Origin: Methylotenera_A sp031417915 | Lineage (GTDB): Bacteria; Pseudomonadota; Gammaproteobacteria; Burkholderiales; Methylophilaceae | Direction: 5' to 3' | Length of the DNA: 64,000 nt | Assembly: GCA_031417915.1 (NCBI GenBank) | Contig: JANOWN010000028.1 | Span: 1-64,000, forward strand | Part shown: positions 24,422-32,558 of the stretch, piece by piece | How the letters are laid out: every line of letters starts with the position of its first letter | Position numbering within the stretch: the first letter of the stretch is position 1 | Translations under genes and position numbers: made by a program | The notes under the pieces: generated by a model | Seen by the model: only the letters and a program-made list of their open reading frames with translations | Told to the model about the DNA's origin: nothing | Databases searched by the model: none

Positions 24422-26128
24422 ATGTTTAACTATTTTAAAATAAATCAATTATTAGCTAGCAACTCCCAGCGTATATTGGCGCTAATGCTATTAAGCTTGC
24501 ATGCTTTTTTAATTTGGGGCGAGGAATATAAAACCTTACAACAAACATTTTTCTTGTGTACCTACGGCTTATTTCTAATCTGGCAGCCAGTATGGCGTGG
24601 CACAGAAAAGCTCTCTAAACCCGCCATTGCGCTATTTATTGGGGTGGGCACCATTGCGCTTTTATACATGAATTGGTGGTTTGCAGCGATATGGATATGC
24701 ATTTTATTTGGCCTGTTAGGCGGGCGCATATTTTCAGATGAAACCAAATCTAATCGTGTCATTCACATACTCGCGGCCAGCTACCTGCTTGCCATGCTAT
24801 TACTGTGGGTGGTGCCTAAGCTACTTAGCACTTCTGCAGATTTAGAAGCTGCAAAATTTGTCATTCGTTATCTGTTACCACTCTTACCCCTCGCTATTTT
24901 ATTTATCAGCACGCAAACCCCCCAAACTGATCAATCACCTGTATTAGATTTTTTCTATACTCTATTACTCATGCTAATGGCGTTTATTTTAGTGCTGGCT
25001 AGCTATGCAATTGGCTCATCAAACTCAGTAAATTACGTGCAAGTGATGTTTATGACCATATTTGGTTTGGCCTTTGGCTTGATTGTTTTTAGCTTTTTTT
25101 GGAAACCAAACACGCGCTTTTCAGGCATCGAGCTTTTAATGTCGCGTTATTTGCTAAGTATTGGCATGCCGTTTGAAAAATGGGTGAAAAATATTGCAGC
25201 TTTAGGTGAAATTGAATCTACGCCCAATGGCTTTATTCAAGCGGCCATGACCGAGATGACTGCGCTGCCTTGGGTGTCTGGCGTTTCTTGGCTAGCCGAT
25301 GAAACGCAAGGCAAACTGGGTGAACCATCTCAACATATCACCAACTTTAATTTTAAAGATTTTCACATGACGATGCATTCGCGCTGGCAAATTTCACCTG
25401 CGCTGTATGTGCATGTAAAGCTGCTGACGCAAATTATGGGTGAATTTTACGAAGCCAAACGCCGCGAAGAAGCTTTGCGTCAAAATGCTTATATGCAAGC
25501 GTTTTATGAGACAGGTAGCCGCCTCACGCACGACATTAAAAACATTTTGCAATCGGTCGGCACCTTGGTTTCAGCTGCCGAGAAAGGCAATAAAAAAGAT
25601 GATGAAGCCTTATTACAGCTTATTCGCAAGCAATTGCCCGTGCTCAATCTGCGCATCGCCGCGACCTTAGATAAACTTAAAGCACCAGGTGAAGACAAAA
25701 AACGTCTCGAAAAAATGTCTGGCTGGTGGAAAAATTTGCAACTGCGCCACAACCAGCATAGGATTGAATTTGTTGCCAGCAAATTGCCCAAACAAGAAAT
25801 TAATGCCGAGGTGCTAGATAGCGTGCTGGATAACTTGCTGAATAATGCGCTTGAGAAAACCAAATATCAGCCTGATACATTAATTAAAGTAGAAATGTAC
25901 GATGATGCAGATAACAATTTCTATATTGATGTGACCGACACGGGCAAAGCCATGGATGGCGCCATTGCCAACGATTTATTTAAAAAACATATCGCGTCGC
26001 CCAATGGCTTGGGCGTTGGTTTATTTCATGCTGCGCAAGATACCAAACAGGCGGGCTACGGCTTAAACTTGGTTAGCAATGTCAATGGTGCGGTGTGCTT
26101 TAGGGTGGCGCTTGCAAATGCTAAATAA
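24422..26128 (+). CDS. Membrane sensor histidine kinase, orphan
   Basis: This is a 568-residue protein with about seven to eight hydrophobic helices in residues 15-230 and no large periplasmic domain. A GAF-like or linker region (about 240-350) comes next, then a kinase core. The phospho-acceptor is H370 in the H-box SRLTHDIKNILQ. The N-box is LDNLLNNALEKT, and the ATP-lid region reads DVTDTGKAMDG and GLGVGLFHAAQ. The layout resembles the PrsK-type kinases of PEP-CTERM/exosortase loci, but no prsR or exosortase genes are nearby. The partner regulator cannot be named; the gene is divergent from a prepilin gene. Confidence 0.85.
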   Translation: MFNYFKINQLLASNSQRILALMLLSLHAFLIWGEEYKTLQQTFFLCTYGLFLIWQPVWRGTEKLSKPAIALFIGVGTIALLYMNWWFAAIWICILFGLLGGRIFSDETKSNRVIHILAASYLLAMLLLWVVPKLLSTSADLEAAKFVIRYLLPLLPLAILFISTQTPQTDQSPVLDFFYTLLLMLMAFILVLASYAIGSSNSVNYVQVMFMTIFGLAFGLIVFSFFWKPNTRFSGIELLMSRYLLSIGMPFEKWVKNIAALGEIESTPNGFIQAAMTEMTALPWVSGVSWLADETQGKLGEPSQHITNFNFKDFHMTMHSRWQISPALYVHVKLLTQIMGEFYEAKRREEALRQNAYMQAFYETGSRLTHDIKNILQSVGTLVSAAEKGNKKDDEALLQLIRKQLPVLNLRIAATLDKLKAPGEDKKRLEKMSGWWKNLQLRHNQHRIEFVASKLPKQEINAEVLDSVLDNLLNNALEKTKYQPDTLIKVEMYDDADNNFYIDVTDTGKAMDGAIANDLFKKHIASPNGLGVGLFHAAQDTKQAGYGLNLVSNVNGAVCFRVALANAK

Positions 26129-26153
26129 GCGTTTCTGAATAGTTATTTTACAT

Positions 26154-26188
26154 GCCCTGCAGCCCAATATCCATGCGGATTGCAGGGC
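26154..26188 (+). repeat. Core-repeat copy 5 (intergenic, perfect 8-bp stem)
   Basis: GCCCTGCA (26154-26161) and TGCAGGGC (26181-26188) form a perfect stem around a 19-base loop containing the core CCAATATCCATGCGG (26164-26178). It lies between the convergent kinase and cytochrome c4 genes and may act as a transcription terminator or mRNA end. Confidence 0.9.
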
Positions 26189-26206
26189 GCTTATTTTAAA
26201 TAATTT

Positions 26207-26818
26207 CTAGCGTAAACCTTGCATGTAATCCGAAACTGCTTGCATCTCAGCATCAGTCATTTTTGCGGCTATCACCATCATCATCGGCGCATTGGCGCGC
26301 TCACCTAAGCGAAACGCGCGCATTTGTGCCAACGCGTAATCTGCATGTTGCCCTGCCAAGCGTGGGAACTGTTTAGGAATACCTGCTCCATTGGCGCCGT
26401 GGCATGAAGCGCAAGCAGGCACGCCAGTTGCAGCGATGCCACCACGATAAATTTTTTCGCCCAACGAACCTACACCGTTGCTTTTTGCTTTGCCTAGCGT
26501 CAATTTTTGCGCTGCGAAATACTTGGCCAAACCTTGCATATCATCAGGCGATAAATTAGCTACCATACCCGCCATTACTGCATTTGCACGCTTGCCTTCT
26601 TTAAAATTAGTCAGTTGTTTCACTAAATATTCAGGATGTTGACCTGCTAATTTTGGGTTGAGCGCAATCGCGCTGTTGCCATCGGCGCCGTGGCAAGCCG
26701 CACACACAGTTTGCACGATTTTTTCAGTCGCACTTACTTCCATTTTTTCTGCTGCAAATACGCTAGATACCAATAAAAATGATGCGCTTAGCGCAACCAA
26801 ACTCACTTGCTTAAACAT
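26207..26818 (-). CDS. Cytochrome c4, diheme
   Basis: This is a periplasmic diheme electron carrier, likely linking the bc1 complex encoded at 1955-4629 to terminal oxidases. The signal peptide ends near VFAAEK. Two heme motifs, CAACH (39-43) and CASCH (136-140), sit in two homologous halves. The methionine ligands are likely in the AVMAGMV and APMMMVI regions. Length 203 fits the c4 family. Confidence 0.93.
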   Translation of the reverse strand: MFKQVSLVALSASFLLVSSVFAAEKMEVSATEKIVQTVCAACHGADGNSAIALNPKLAGQHPEYLVKQLTNFKEGKRANAVMAGMVANLSPDDMQGLAKYFAAQKLTLGKAKSNGVGSLGEKIYRGGIAATGVPACASCHGANGAGIPKQFPRLAGQHADYALAQMRAFRLGERANAPMMMVIAAKMTDAEMQAVSDYMQGLR

Positions 26819-26917
26819 GCTTTAACTTTCGTAACTATTTAATTAGCCTTATATTTTATCAAAATTGGCGTGTTCGTGATAGCATTTACGGCTTATCGCT
26901 TTAAGCCTCAATCCAAC

Positions 26918-27532
26918 ATGCCCTTATTTCAAAACGCCACTTTTTTTATTTCCGCTCACCATTTGCGTGATTTGCCACCTGCTTCGGGCATAGAAGTCGC
27001 CTTTGCAGGTCGTTCTAACGCAGGAAAATCTAGCGCACTGAACACGCTGGCCAACCACAACCGCCTCGCTTATGTCAGCAAGCAGCCGGGCCGCACGCAG
27101 CTGATTAACTTCTTCACGCTTGGAAATGATAGGCATTTGGTTGATTTGCCTGGCTATGGTTATGCAAAAGTACCCGAAAGCATGCGCGCGCACTGGCAAA
27201 GTGTATTGGCGCGCTATTTAAGCGAGCGTACCAGTTTAGGCGGTTTGGTATTGGTGATGGATAGCCGCCATCCGCTGCAACCGCTGGATAAACAAATGCT
27301 GGATTGGTTTTGCCCAAGCGGCAAACCAGTGCATGTGTTGTTAACCAAATCAGATAAATTATCGCGTGGCGAAGCGGGTTTAACCCTCGCAAAAGTGCGT
27401 AAAGAGTTGCTGGCAGCTTGGGGCGAAAGCTGTACTGTGCAACTGTTTTCTAGCTCAAAAAAATTGGGTGTGGAAGAGGCGGAGAAAATTATTGGTGCGT
27501 GGTTGTTTAAAGGTGAAGACACAAATGCATAA
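26918..27532 (+). CDS. engB: EngB/YihA, ribosome-biogenesis GTPase
   Basis: This essential GTPase is needed for 50S subunit maturation. G1 GRSNAGKSS, G3 DLPGYGYAKV and G4 TKSDK are present. The ATG at 26918 gives MPLFQNATFFISAHHLRDLP, which aligns with the usual family N-terminus; a GTG at 26870 would add 16 residues not expected. Length from this start is 204. It is divergent from cytochrome c4, a common linkage in proteobacteria. Confidence 0.95.
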   Translation: MPLFQNATFFISAHHLRDLPPASGIEVAFAGRSNAGKSSALNTLANHNRLAYVSKQPGRTQLINFFTLGNDRHLVDLPGYGYAKVPESMRAHWQSVLARYLSERTSLGGLVLVMDSRHPLQPLDKQMLDWFCPSGKPVHVLLTKSDKLSRGEAGLTLAKVRKELLAAWGESCTVQLFSSSKKLGVEEAEKIIGAWLFKGEDTNA

Positions 27533-27535
27533 ACC

Positions 27536-27650
27536 GTCATTCTGGCTTAGGCCAGAATCTAGGCCAAATGGCATTGACGAATAGTTGTTTGTTGAAATAT
27601 AGCTAAGCTAGTATTCATGCTGTCTGGACTCTGGCCTAAGCCAGAATGAC
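27536..27650. repeat. REP/MITE-like element, GTCATT-end family, copy 2
   Basis: Perfect 21-bp terminal inverted repeats (27536-27556 and 27630-27650) enclose a 73-base centre. Each arm is itself a hairpin, as in ATTCTGGC-TTAG-GCCAGAAT. It fills the gap between the convergent engB and trmB genes and could terminate both. Confidence 0.85.
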
Positions 27651-27655
27651 GAGCG

Positions 27656-28387
27656 TTAATTACGAGTAAAAACCAAATCCCATACACCGTGGCCTAATTT
27701 AATACCGCGATTCTCAAATTTCGTTAAAGGCCTATAAACAGGTTTTTCAGCATAATCTTCTGCGCTATTTTTTAATTGCGGCTCAGCATTTAAAACCTCT
27801 AAAACCCACTCCGCGTATTCCTGCCAATCGGTCGCCACGTGAATATAAGCGCCAGTTTTAAGCTTGCTACACAGTAATTTTACAAACTCGGCTTGAATTA
27901 ATCTGCGTTTATGGTGGCGCTTTTTATGCCATGGGTCAGGGAAGAAAATATGCACGCCGTCCAAGCTCGCATCCGCAATCATATTCTGCAAAACTTCCAC
28001 CACATCGTGCTGAATAATGCGAATATTAGTGAGTGCTTGCTCCTCGATTAACTTAAGCAGCGCGCCAACGCCTGGCGTGTGCACCTCGGCCGCGAGGAAA
28101 TCACAATCGGGCAAAGTTTGCGCAATTTTGGCAGTGGTTTCACCCATGCCAAAGCCAATTTCGAGTATTTTTTTACTGTCATTTCTACCAAAAAGTGCGT
28201 TTATATCGATGCTCCGCAAGCCATATTCTACGCCATACTGTGGCCATTGCGTTTCTAATGCGCGCTCTTGGCCTTTGGTGACGCGGCCTTGGCGCAACAC
28301 AAAACTGCGAATGCGACGGTGCATATGTTCATTTTGTAAATCTTCTTGTAAATCTTCAGGATGTTGGTTTTCTGTCATGGCTGGCAT
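27656..28387 (-). CDS. trmB: TrmB, tRNA (guanine-N7)-methyltransferase
   Basis: TrmB methylates G46 in the tRNA variable loop using SAM. Motif I is EIGFGMGETT, and the family signature FFPDPWHKKRHHKRR is complete, as is THVATDWQEYAEW (here IHVATDWQEYAEW). Length 243. The first residues are variable; the second ATG (residue 4) is an alternative start. Confidence 0.96.
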   Translation of the reverse strand: MPAMTENQHPEDLQEDLQNEHMHRRIRSFVLRQGRVTKGQERALETQWPQYGVEYGLRSIDINALFGRNDSKKILEIGFGMGETTAKIAQTLPDCDFLAAEVHTPGVGALLKLIEEQALTNIRIIQHDVVEVLQNMIADASLDGVHIFFPDPWHKKRHHKRRLIQAEFVKLLCSKLKTGAYIHVATDWQEYAEWVLEVLNAEPQLKNSAEDYAEKPVYRPLTKFENRGIKLGHGVWDLVFTRN

Positions 28388-28409
28388 TATAACTGAAGCC
28401 TTTTAAAAG

Positions 28410-28483
28410 CTGGATTCTTCGCTACGCTCAGAATGAGATTGCTATGCTAACTTTCGTCATTCTGAGCGTAGCGAAGAATCCAG
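28410..28483. repeat. REP/BIME-like element, GTCATT-end family, copy 3
   Basis: Perfect 27-bp inverted repeats (28410-28436 and 28457-28483) flank a 20-base centre. The two units point away from each other compared with the copy at 56091-56175: here the GTCATT ends face inward. It lies between trmB and the MidA-type gene, both on the minus strand. Confidence 0.85.
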
Positions 28484-28492
28484 TTTTTGTAT

Positions 28493-29653
28493 TTATAAAG
28501 TATGCGATTTATCGCCACTTTTAAAACCAATCAATGGCTCATCAAAGTTTTTACTAAACGCAATTACCTTAAACAACTCGCCCATTTCAGCTGGCGAAAG
28601 TAGTTTTTGCGCGGCGGCGGCCAGTGGCATATAAACGGCTACATCATTTGGTGAAGTTTGACTTAAAACATCTAAAATGCCGCAATTAATTAAAAATTGT
28701 GCTTGGTTAACATGGCCTGCAATCCTTATTCCATGCGCCTGCGCCGCGTATGCAATTTGGCTAAAATCTATATGCGCAGTAATATCTTGCACGCCAATAT
28801 TGATGAGCGGATTATCATGCGCGTAATGCTGATAATGGCACATCAGCGTGCCTTGGTTACGTTGTGGATGGTAGTATTCGCGCGCTGAAAAACCATAATC
28901 GATGAGCAAAATAGCGCCGCTTTCTAAACATTCAGCCAGGCTAGCAACCAATGCTGATGCGGCTGGGCAGACTTCGGTTAAATAATCTAAAGACAAATTG
29001 CTTGGCAAATTTTCTACCAAATTAGGCGCGCTTAACGGTGCATCTTGCCAAATAAATTCTGCTTTTTTATTTTCTGCCAAACTCACACCGCGCTCGCGCC
29101 ACCCTTGGGCTGTTTTGTGCAAAATATGCACGGGAAGCGCGTCTAAAACTTCGTTGGCTAAAATCAAGCCGTTGAATTTTTTTGGCAGCGTTTCTAGCCA
29201 AATCAGCTTTTCAAATAATTCTTTTGGTAGTTTCTTTTCACAGGCTTCACGCTGAATATGGCGTAAGTAATCACTCACTTCCAGAATTAAATATTGCTTG
29301 GGCTGCTGATCAAGTTGTTGTAATTCCAGCAATAAATCTGCCGCTAATTTGCCTGTTCCCGCCCCCAGCTCCAAAATACAGGCATCGCTATAAGCCAATA
29401 TCTGCGCGGCTTGCGGAGCCATTGTTTTTGCAAATAAAGGCGAAATTTCAGGCGCAGTGACAAAATCGCCTCCCTGCCCAAACTTTTTCGCACCACCACT
29501 GTAATAGCCCAATCTTGGCGTGTACAAAGCCATGTGCATAAAGGTCGCAAAATCTATCCAATCATTATTATTTTCAATTTTTTGTTGAATTAAATTAGTT
29601 AATTGCTGGCTAAGCACTTGCGATTCTGGGCTTGAAATAGGTAATGAGGCCAT
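28493..29653 (-). CDS. MidA/NDUFAF7-type SAM-dependent methyltransferase
   Basis: This protein belongs to the family of the mitochondrial complex I assembly factor NDUFAF7, a protein arginine methyltransferase; its bacterial substrate is not established. Motifs: GDFVTAPEISPLFA, ILELGAGTGKLAADLL (SAM site), LANEVLDALPVHI and LLIDYGFSAREYYHPQR. Length 386 is typical. It is divergent from the pteridine-reductase-like gene, 38 bases apart. Confidence 0.9.
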   Translation of the reverse strand: MASLPISSPESQVLSQQLTNLIQQKIENNNDWIDFATFMHMALYTPRLGYYSGGAKKFGQGGDFVTAPEISPLFAKTMAPQAAQILAYSDACILELGAGTGKLAADLLLELQQLDQQPKQYLILEVSDYLRHIQREACEKKLPKELFEKLIWLETLPKKFNGLILANEVLDALPVHILHKTAQGWRERGVSLAENKKAEFIWQDAPLSAPNLVENLPSNLSLDYLTEVCPAASALVASLAECLESGAILLIDYGFSAREYYHPQRNQGTLMCHYQHYAHDNPLINIGVQDITAHIDFSQIAYAAQAHGIRIAGHVNQAQFLINCGILDVLSQTSPNDVAVYMPLAAAAQKLLSPAEMGELFKVIAFSKNFDEPLIGFKSGDKSHTL

Positions 29654-29691
29654 AAGCCATTATAATATTTTGCAATCAAAGAGAGTAAAAA

Positions 29692-30444
29692 TTGAATTCA
29701 ACATCAAACAACAAAGTGATATTAATTACCGGCGGCGCCAAGCGCGTAGGCGCGGCGATTTGTCGCGAGCTGCATGCTAACGGCGCTAATTTAATGATTC
29801 ACTACAAAACCAGCATTAACGAGGCGCGCGCCTTGCAGGCCGAGCTTAATTTGCAACGCGCCAATAGCGTGGCGATTATTCAGGGCGATTTGCTCAATAT
29901 CGCCGTTTTACCTAGTTTGGTGCATGAAACCGTGAATCAGTTTGGCCGTTTAGACGCGCTGATAAACAACGCTTCGACTTATTACCCCACCGAAATTGGC
30001 GCAATTTCAGAGGAAAATTGGCAAGATTTGATGGGCAGCAACCTGAAAGCGCCCATGTTTCTGGCGCAAGCAGCGGCGGCAGAATTACGCAAAAATCATG
30101 GCTGCATTGTGAATATTACAGATATGCATATTGAACGCCCGAAGAAAAGTTATGTGGTGTATAGCGTGGCAAAAGCGGGATTAGTGACGCTGACAAAATC
30201 GCTGGCGCAAGAGCTTTCGCCCGAAGTACGCGTCAATGCGGTTGCGCCAGGCCCCGTGCAATGGCCAGAAAACAACCCGCAATTTGATGAGGTATATCGT
30301 CAGCGCGTCATCTCGCAAACCCTGCTAAAACGCGTCGGCGAAGCCACGGATATTGCAAAAGCAGTGAACTTTTTGGTAGCCGATGCGCCTTTTATAACTG
30401 GCCATGTTCTGGTGGTGGATGGCGGGCGGAGTTTGAACTTATAA
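29692..30444 (+). CDS. Short-chain dehydrogenase, pteridine reductase (FolM-like)
   Basis: This is an NADPH-dependent SDR likely reducing dihydromonapterin/dihydropteridine. The cofactor motif TGGAKRVG, with Arg at the TGxxxRxG position, is the hallmark of PTR1/FolM-like pteridine reductases. Other SDR motifs are NNAST and the catalytic Y-S-V-A-K. Length 250. The start is TTG with GAGAG six bases upstream; no ATG fits the family N-terminus. The neighbouring methyltransferase linkage is common in betaproteobacteria. Confidence 0.88.
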   Translation: MNSTSNNKVILITGGAKRVGAAICRELHANGANLMIHYKTSINEARALQAELNLQRANSVAIIQGDLLNIAVLPSLVHETVNQFGRLDALINNASTYYPTEIGAISEENWQDLMGSNLKAPMFLAQAAAAELRKNHGCIVNITDMHIERPKKSYVVYSVAKAGLVTLTKSLAQELSPEVRVNAVAPGPVQWPENNPQFDEVYRQRVISQTLLKRVGEATDIAKAVNFLVADAPFITGHVLVVDGGRSLNL

Positions 30445-30455
30445 TCAAGGCAAAC

Positions 30456-31163
30456 TCAGTCAACCAACCGCGCTAACTCTCGCAATTTAGCTTCAAGCAG
30501 GGGCAAACGAGCCTGGCTTGCTGCATCGCCTGGTAAATACGCAGGTATTACAGATAAAAATTCATCATTCGCCAGCAAACCATTCAATTTTTCTGCAATA
30601 TATTCTTGTAAAACTCTTGGTGTCATTTTAATTTCAACAATAATAGAAGGCCTGCCATCAATCACTGTAATAATATCTTCCATATCGTGGCTCAGCAGCA
30701 TGCCACCTTTGCCGCGACCTGCAAAAGCCTCAAATTTAGTAGCAATAAACACCGGTGCTGAGATTAAGCGAATACTAGTTTCATCATCCAATTTAAAACG
30801 TATGGCGTGCTCAATTGCCAGCGGATACCATTTATTTGCAAAACCCAATATCTTTTCGTCGGTTGGCATTACATCCACTGCCACGCCTTGATAACGCCAA
30901 CGGCAAATCGGTGCATCGGCAGCCATCTCTTGTGTAAATCCCTTTGCGCGCAATTGCTTTTCTAACGCATGATAATCTTGGGTGCTTAACACGTTGGCCA
31001 CAATATCAACATCATCGGTTGGGCGAATCACCTGCGCACGCTCAATGGTTACCAGCAAGCCTGCCGCGCAACCGCCCACAAACACCACCTGCTCACACAA
31101 ACCGCCAAGTGCTTTTGCAATCAGCAGCAATATGGCACGATTCGGGTCGCTCACCATGATCAT
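30456..31163 (-). CDS. Nucleotidyltransferase-fold protein, probable AbiEii-like toxin
   Basis: This is a minimal nucleotidyltransferase. FVGGCAAGLLV is the GG motif, and TDDVDIVANV supplies the metal-binding aspartates; a third acidic residue may lie in VAVDVMP. The later helix SAPVFIATKFEAFAGRG resembles the KxxA segment of AbiEii/AbiGii toxins. Length 235. Its ATG overlaps the end of a winged-helix gene by four bases. The pairing with a small DNA-binding partner and operator palindromes suggests a toxin-antitoxin or phage-defence unit, which is inference. Confidence 0.7.
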   Translation of the reverse strand: MIMVSDPNRAILLLIAKALGGLCEQVVFVGGCAAGLLVTIERAQVIRPTDDVDIVANVLSTQDYHALEKQLRAKGFTQEMAADAPICRWRYQGVAVDVMPTDEKILGFANKWYPLAIEHAIRFKLDDETSIRLISAPVFIATKFEAFAGRGKGGMLLSHDMEDIITVIDGRPSIIVEIKMTPRVLQEYIAEKLNGLLANDEFLSVIPAYLPGDAASQARLPLLEAKLRELARLVD

Positions 31164-31732
31164 TGCAAACGCTCATTTAACAGCTGTATGGCTAACTCTC
31201 TCTCACGCGCCTGCCCCATACGCAAAGCGTCAAACAAGGCGAGTAACTCATACAATGGGGGAAACGCCTTGGCGGCCAATGGCAGCTTTTCATATAAAGG
31301 CATTAACGCCTGACCACGCTGATTACCTTCTGGGTGCGGCCAAACTGGCGGCATTTCTTGTGAGAACAGTACCTTATCACTTAACGGTGGCACGCCGTAA
31401 GCGGTGGCAAAGCCGATAGTCACTTCACCGCGCACAGCAGGGTAGCAGTAAGCTGCACCATACATCACAAACTCCCGAATTGCTTGCATGACTGGGCGAA
31501 ACTCATTGCCTGCATCTACCAACAAGCGTGCAGCAATTAAGCGCTGCACAGAGGCATGTACTTCAAACTGAGAAAGCATCATTAGTTTAGCCAATGCAGC
31601 ATAAGAGTATCGCGACTCTCTGCGTATAATGACCAACATAAACAATACTGCCAAATCTAAAGGCTTTAACCCCCATTGGCGGTTGCTTGCGCGACGCATG
31701 GACGCTGATTTTTGATTGTCTGAAAAATACAT
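31160..31732 (-). CDS. Winged-helix protein, likely antitoxin/repressor partner
   Basis: The 190-residue protein is not recognised by a named family. Residues about 22-75 look like a winged helix-turn-helix (LAVLFMLVIIRRESRYSYAALAK, then LSQFEVHASVQRLIAARLL). The C-terminal half contains GFATAYGVPPLS and a proline-rich segment. It overlaps the nucleotidyltransferase gene, so the two are translationally coupled. A 21-bp palindrome lies 18 bases upstream of the start, and a second copy lies near 31889, consistent with autoregulation by this protein. Confidence 0.6.
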   Translation of the reverse strand: MYFSDNQKSASMRRASNRQWGLKPLDLAVLFMLVIIRRESRYSYAALAKLMMLSQFEVHASVQRLIAARLLVDAGNEFRPVMQAIREFVMYGAAYCYPAVRGEVTIGFATAYGVPPLSDKVLFSQEMPPVWPHPEGNQRGQALMPLYEKLPLAAKAFPPLYELLALFDALRMGQARERELAIQLLNERLQ

Positions 31733-31749
31733 ATACTACACCTTATATG

Positions 31750-31770
31750 CTATATGCATACAGCATATAG
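31750..31770. promoter_or_regulatory. Palindromic operator candidate, proximal copy
   Basis: CTATATGC-ATACA-GCATATAG is a perfect palindrome with a five-base centre, preceded directly by another TATATGC half-site (31744-31750). It lies just upstream of the winged-helix gene. Confidence 0.65.
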
Positions 31771-31877
31771 TAGTCATACAAATAAAGTCAATAGTTTAAT
31801 TAGCTAATAAATAAGCAATATGTGCTCATTTACGACGACATTCGCTATTTTAGAAGTACGAATAGTCAACTTCATAT

Positions 31878-31900
31878 GTTATATGCATACAGCATATAAC
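31878..31900. promoter_or_regulatory. Palindromic operator candidate, distal copy
   Basis: GTTATATGC-ATACA-GCATATAAC is a perfect palindrome sharing 19 identical bases with the proximal copy, 129 bases away centre to centre. It ends five bases from the parE-like stop codon. Confidence 0.65.
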
Positions 31901-31905
31901 ATTGC

Positions 31906-32205
31906 TTAACGATAATCATCGTCCCGCTGATGCCTTACCGCTAAAATCGTGACGATATTTTCTTCTTCTATCTCAAACAATGCCACATAGCCGTTTGCGC
32001 CAAAGCTAATAACTAGCTCGCGCAAAAAGGGCGTGTCTGCTTTGGCTTTTCTGCAAGTAAACGGGAATGTATTAAGTAGCTCAATGGCTTTATTGATGGT
32101 TTCTAGCGCGTGGTTTGCGGCTTGCACATCTTGCACAAGCAAAAAAGTATAAATCCGTTTAATGTCATCGCGTGCTGTTTTGGTAAAGCGTATTCGGTAG
32201 CTCAA
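31906..32205 (-). CDS. ParE/RelE-family type II toxin
   Basis: A small basic protein (99 residues) of the RelE/ParE superfamily. The N-terminal YRIRFTKTARDDIKRIYTFL helices and the C-terminal strand end VTILAVRHQRDDDYR are typical. It follows its antitoxin by 11 bases. Family members either cleave ribosome-bound mRNA or poison gyrase; sequence alone does not settle which. Confidence 0.85.
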   Translation of the reverse strand: MSYRIRFTKTARDDIKRIYTFLLVQDVQAANHALETINKAIELLNTFPFTCRKAKADTPFLRELVISFGANGYVALFEIEEENIVTILAVRHQRDDDYR

Positions 32206-32216
32206 AATACTTAACT

Positions 32217-32477
32217 TTATTCAGCAGCTTTGTTAAGCATTTCGCCCAATTCAGCCATTACACTTTCTGCCGAATAATATTCTTGGTTAGCCTTTGCTTC
32301 ATCACGCGATTTGATTCCACGGGCTATAAACGCTTGGTTATGTAGGCGCCGCTCTATATTTGTTCGTAATGATTCCTCCACAAAGCTAGATAACGTTTCG
32401 CCGCTAGCAAGCACACTTTGTAAGGCTTCTCTCAATTTAGGCTCTACGCGCAATGCGGGTATTGTGGCAGTTTTCAT
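32217..32477 (-). CDS. Type II antitoxin, ribbon-helix-helix type
   Basis: An 86-residue protein beginning TATIPALRVEPKLREALQSVL, a ribbon-helix-helix pattern, with LSSFVEESLRTNI as the second helix (YlcI/YnfO or ParD-like). The C-terminal half is charged and should wrap the toxin. AGGAG lies six bases before the ATG. A 7-bp inverted repeat just upstream (32491-32512) is a candidate self-operator. Confidence 0.8.
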   Translation of the reverse strand: MKTATIPALRVEPKLREALQSVLASGETLSSFVEESLRTNIERRLHNQAFIARGIKSRDEAKANQEYYSAESVMAELGEMLNKAAE

Positions 32478-32490
32478 ACGTAACTCCTAT

Positions 32491-32512
32491 TTGTAATTCA
32501 TTTGCATTACAA
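32491..32512. promoter_or_regulatory. Inverted repeat upstream of the antitoxin gene
   Basis: TTGTAAT and ATTACAA are separated by eight bases, directly upstream of the antitoxin ribosome-binding site. This is the expected position for an autoregulatory operator. Confidence 0.5.
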
Positions 32513-32545
32513 TATCACACTTTTAAAATAACTCAGCTATTCTCG

Positions 32546-32551
32546 TATAAT
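32546..32551 (+). promoter_or_regulatory. -10 box of the ttcA promoter
   Basis: A consensus TATAAT ends seven bases before the ATG at 32559. A weak -35 (TTAAAA, 32523-32528) lies 17 bases upstream. Transcription would start at or next to the A of this ATG. Confidence 0.5.
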
Positions 32552-32558
32552 GCTAAGC

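Noticed and set aside
28405..28490. The paired repeats at 28410-28483 as a possible CRISPR fragment or small RNA gene.
   Set aside because: The repeats are inverted rather than direct, there is no spacer series, and the same unit recurs elsewhere as a REP-like element.
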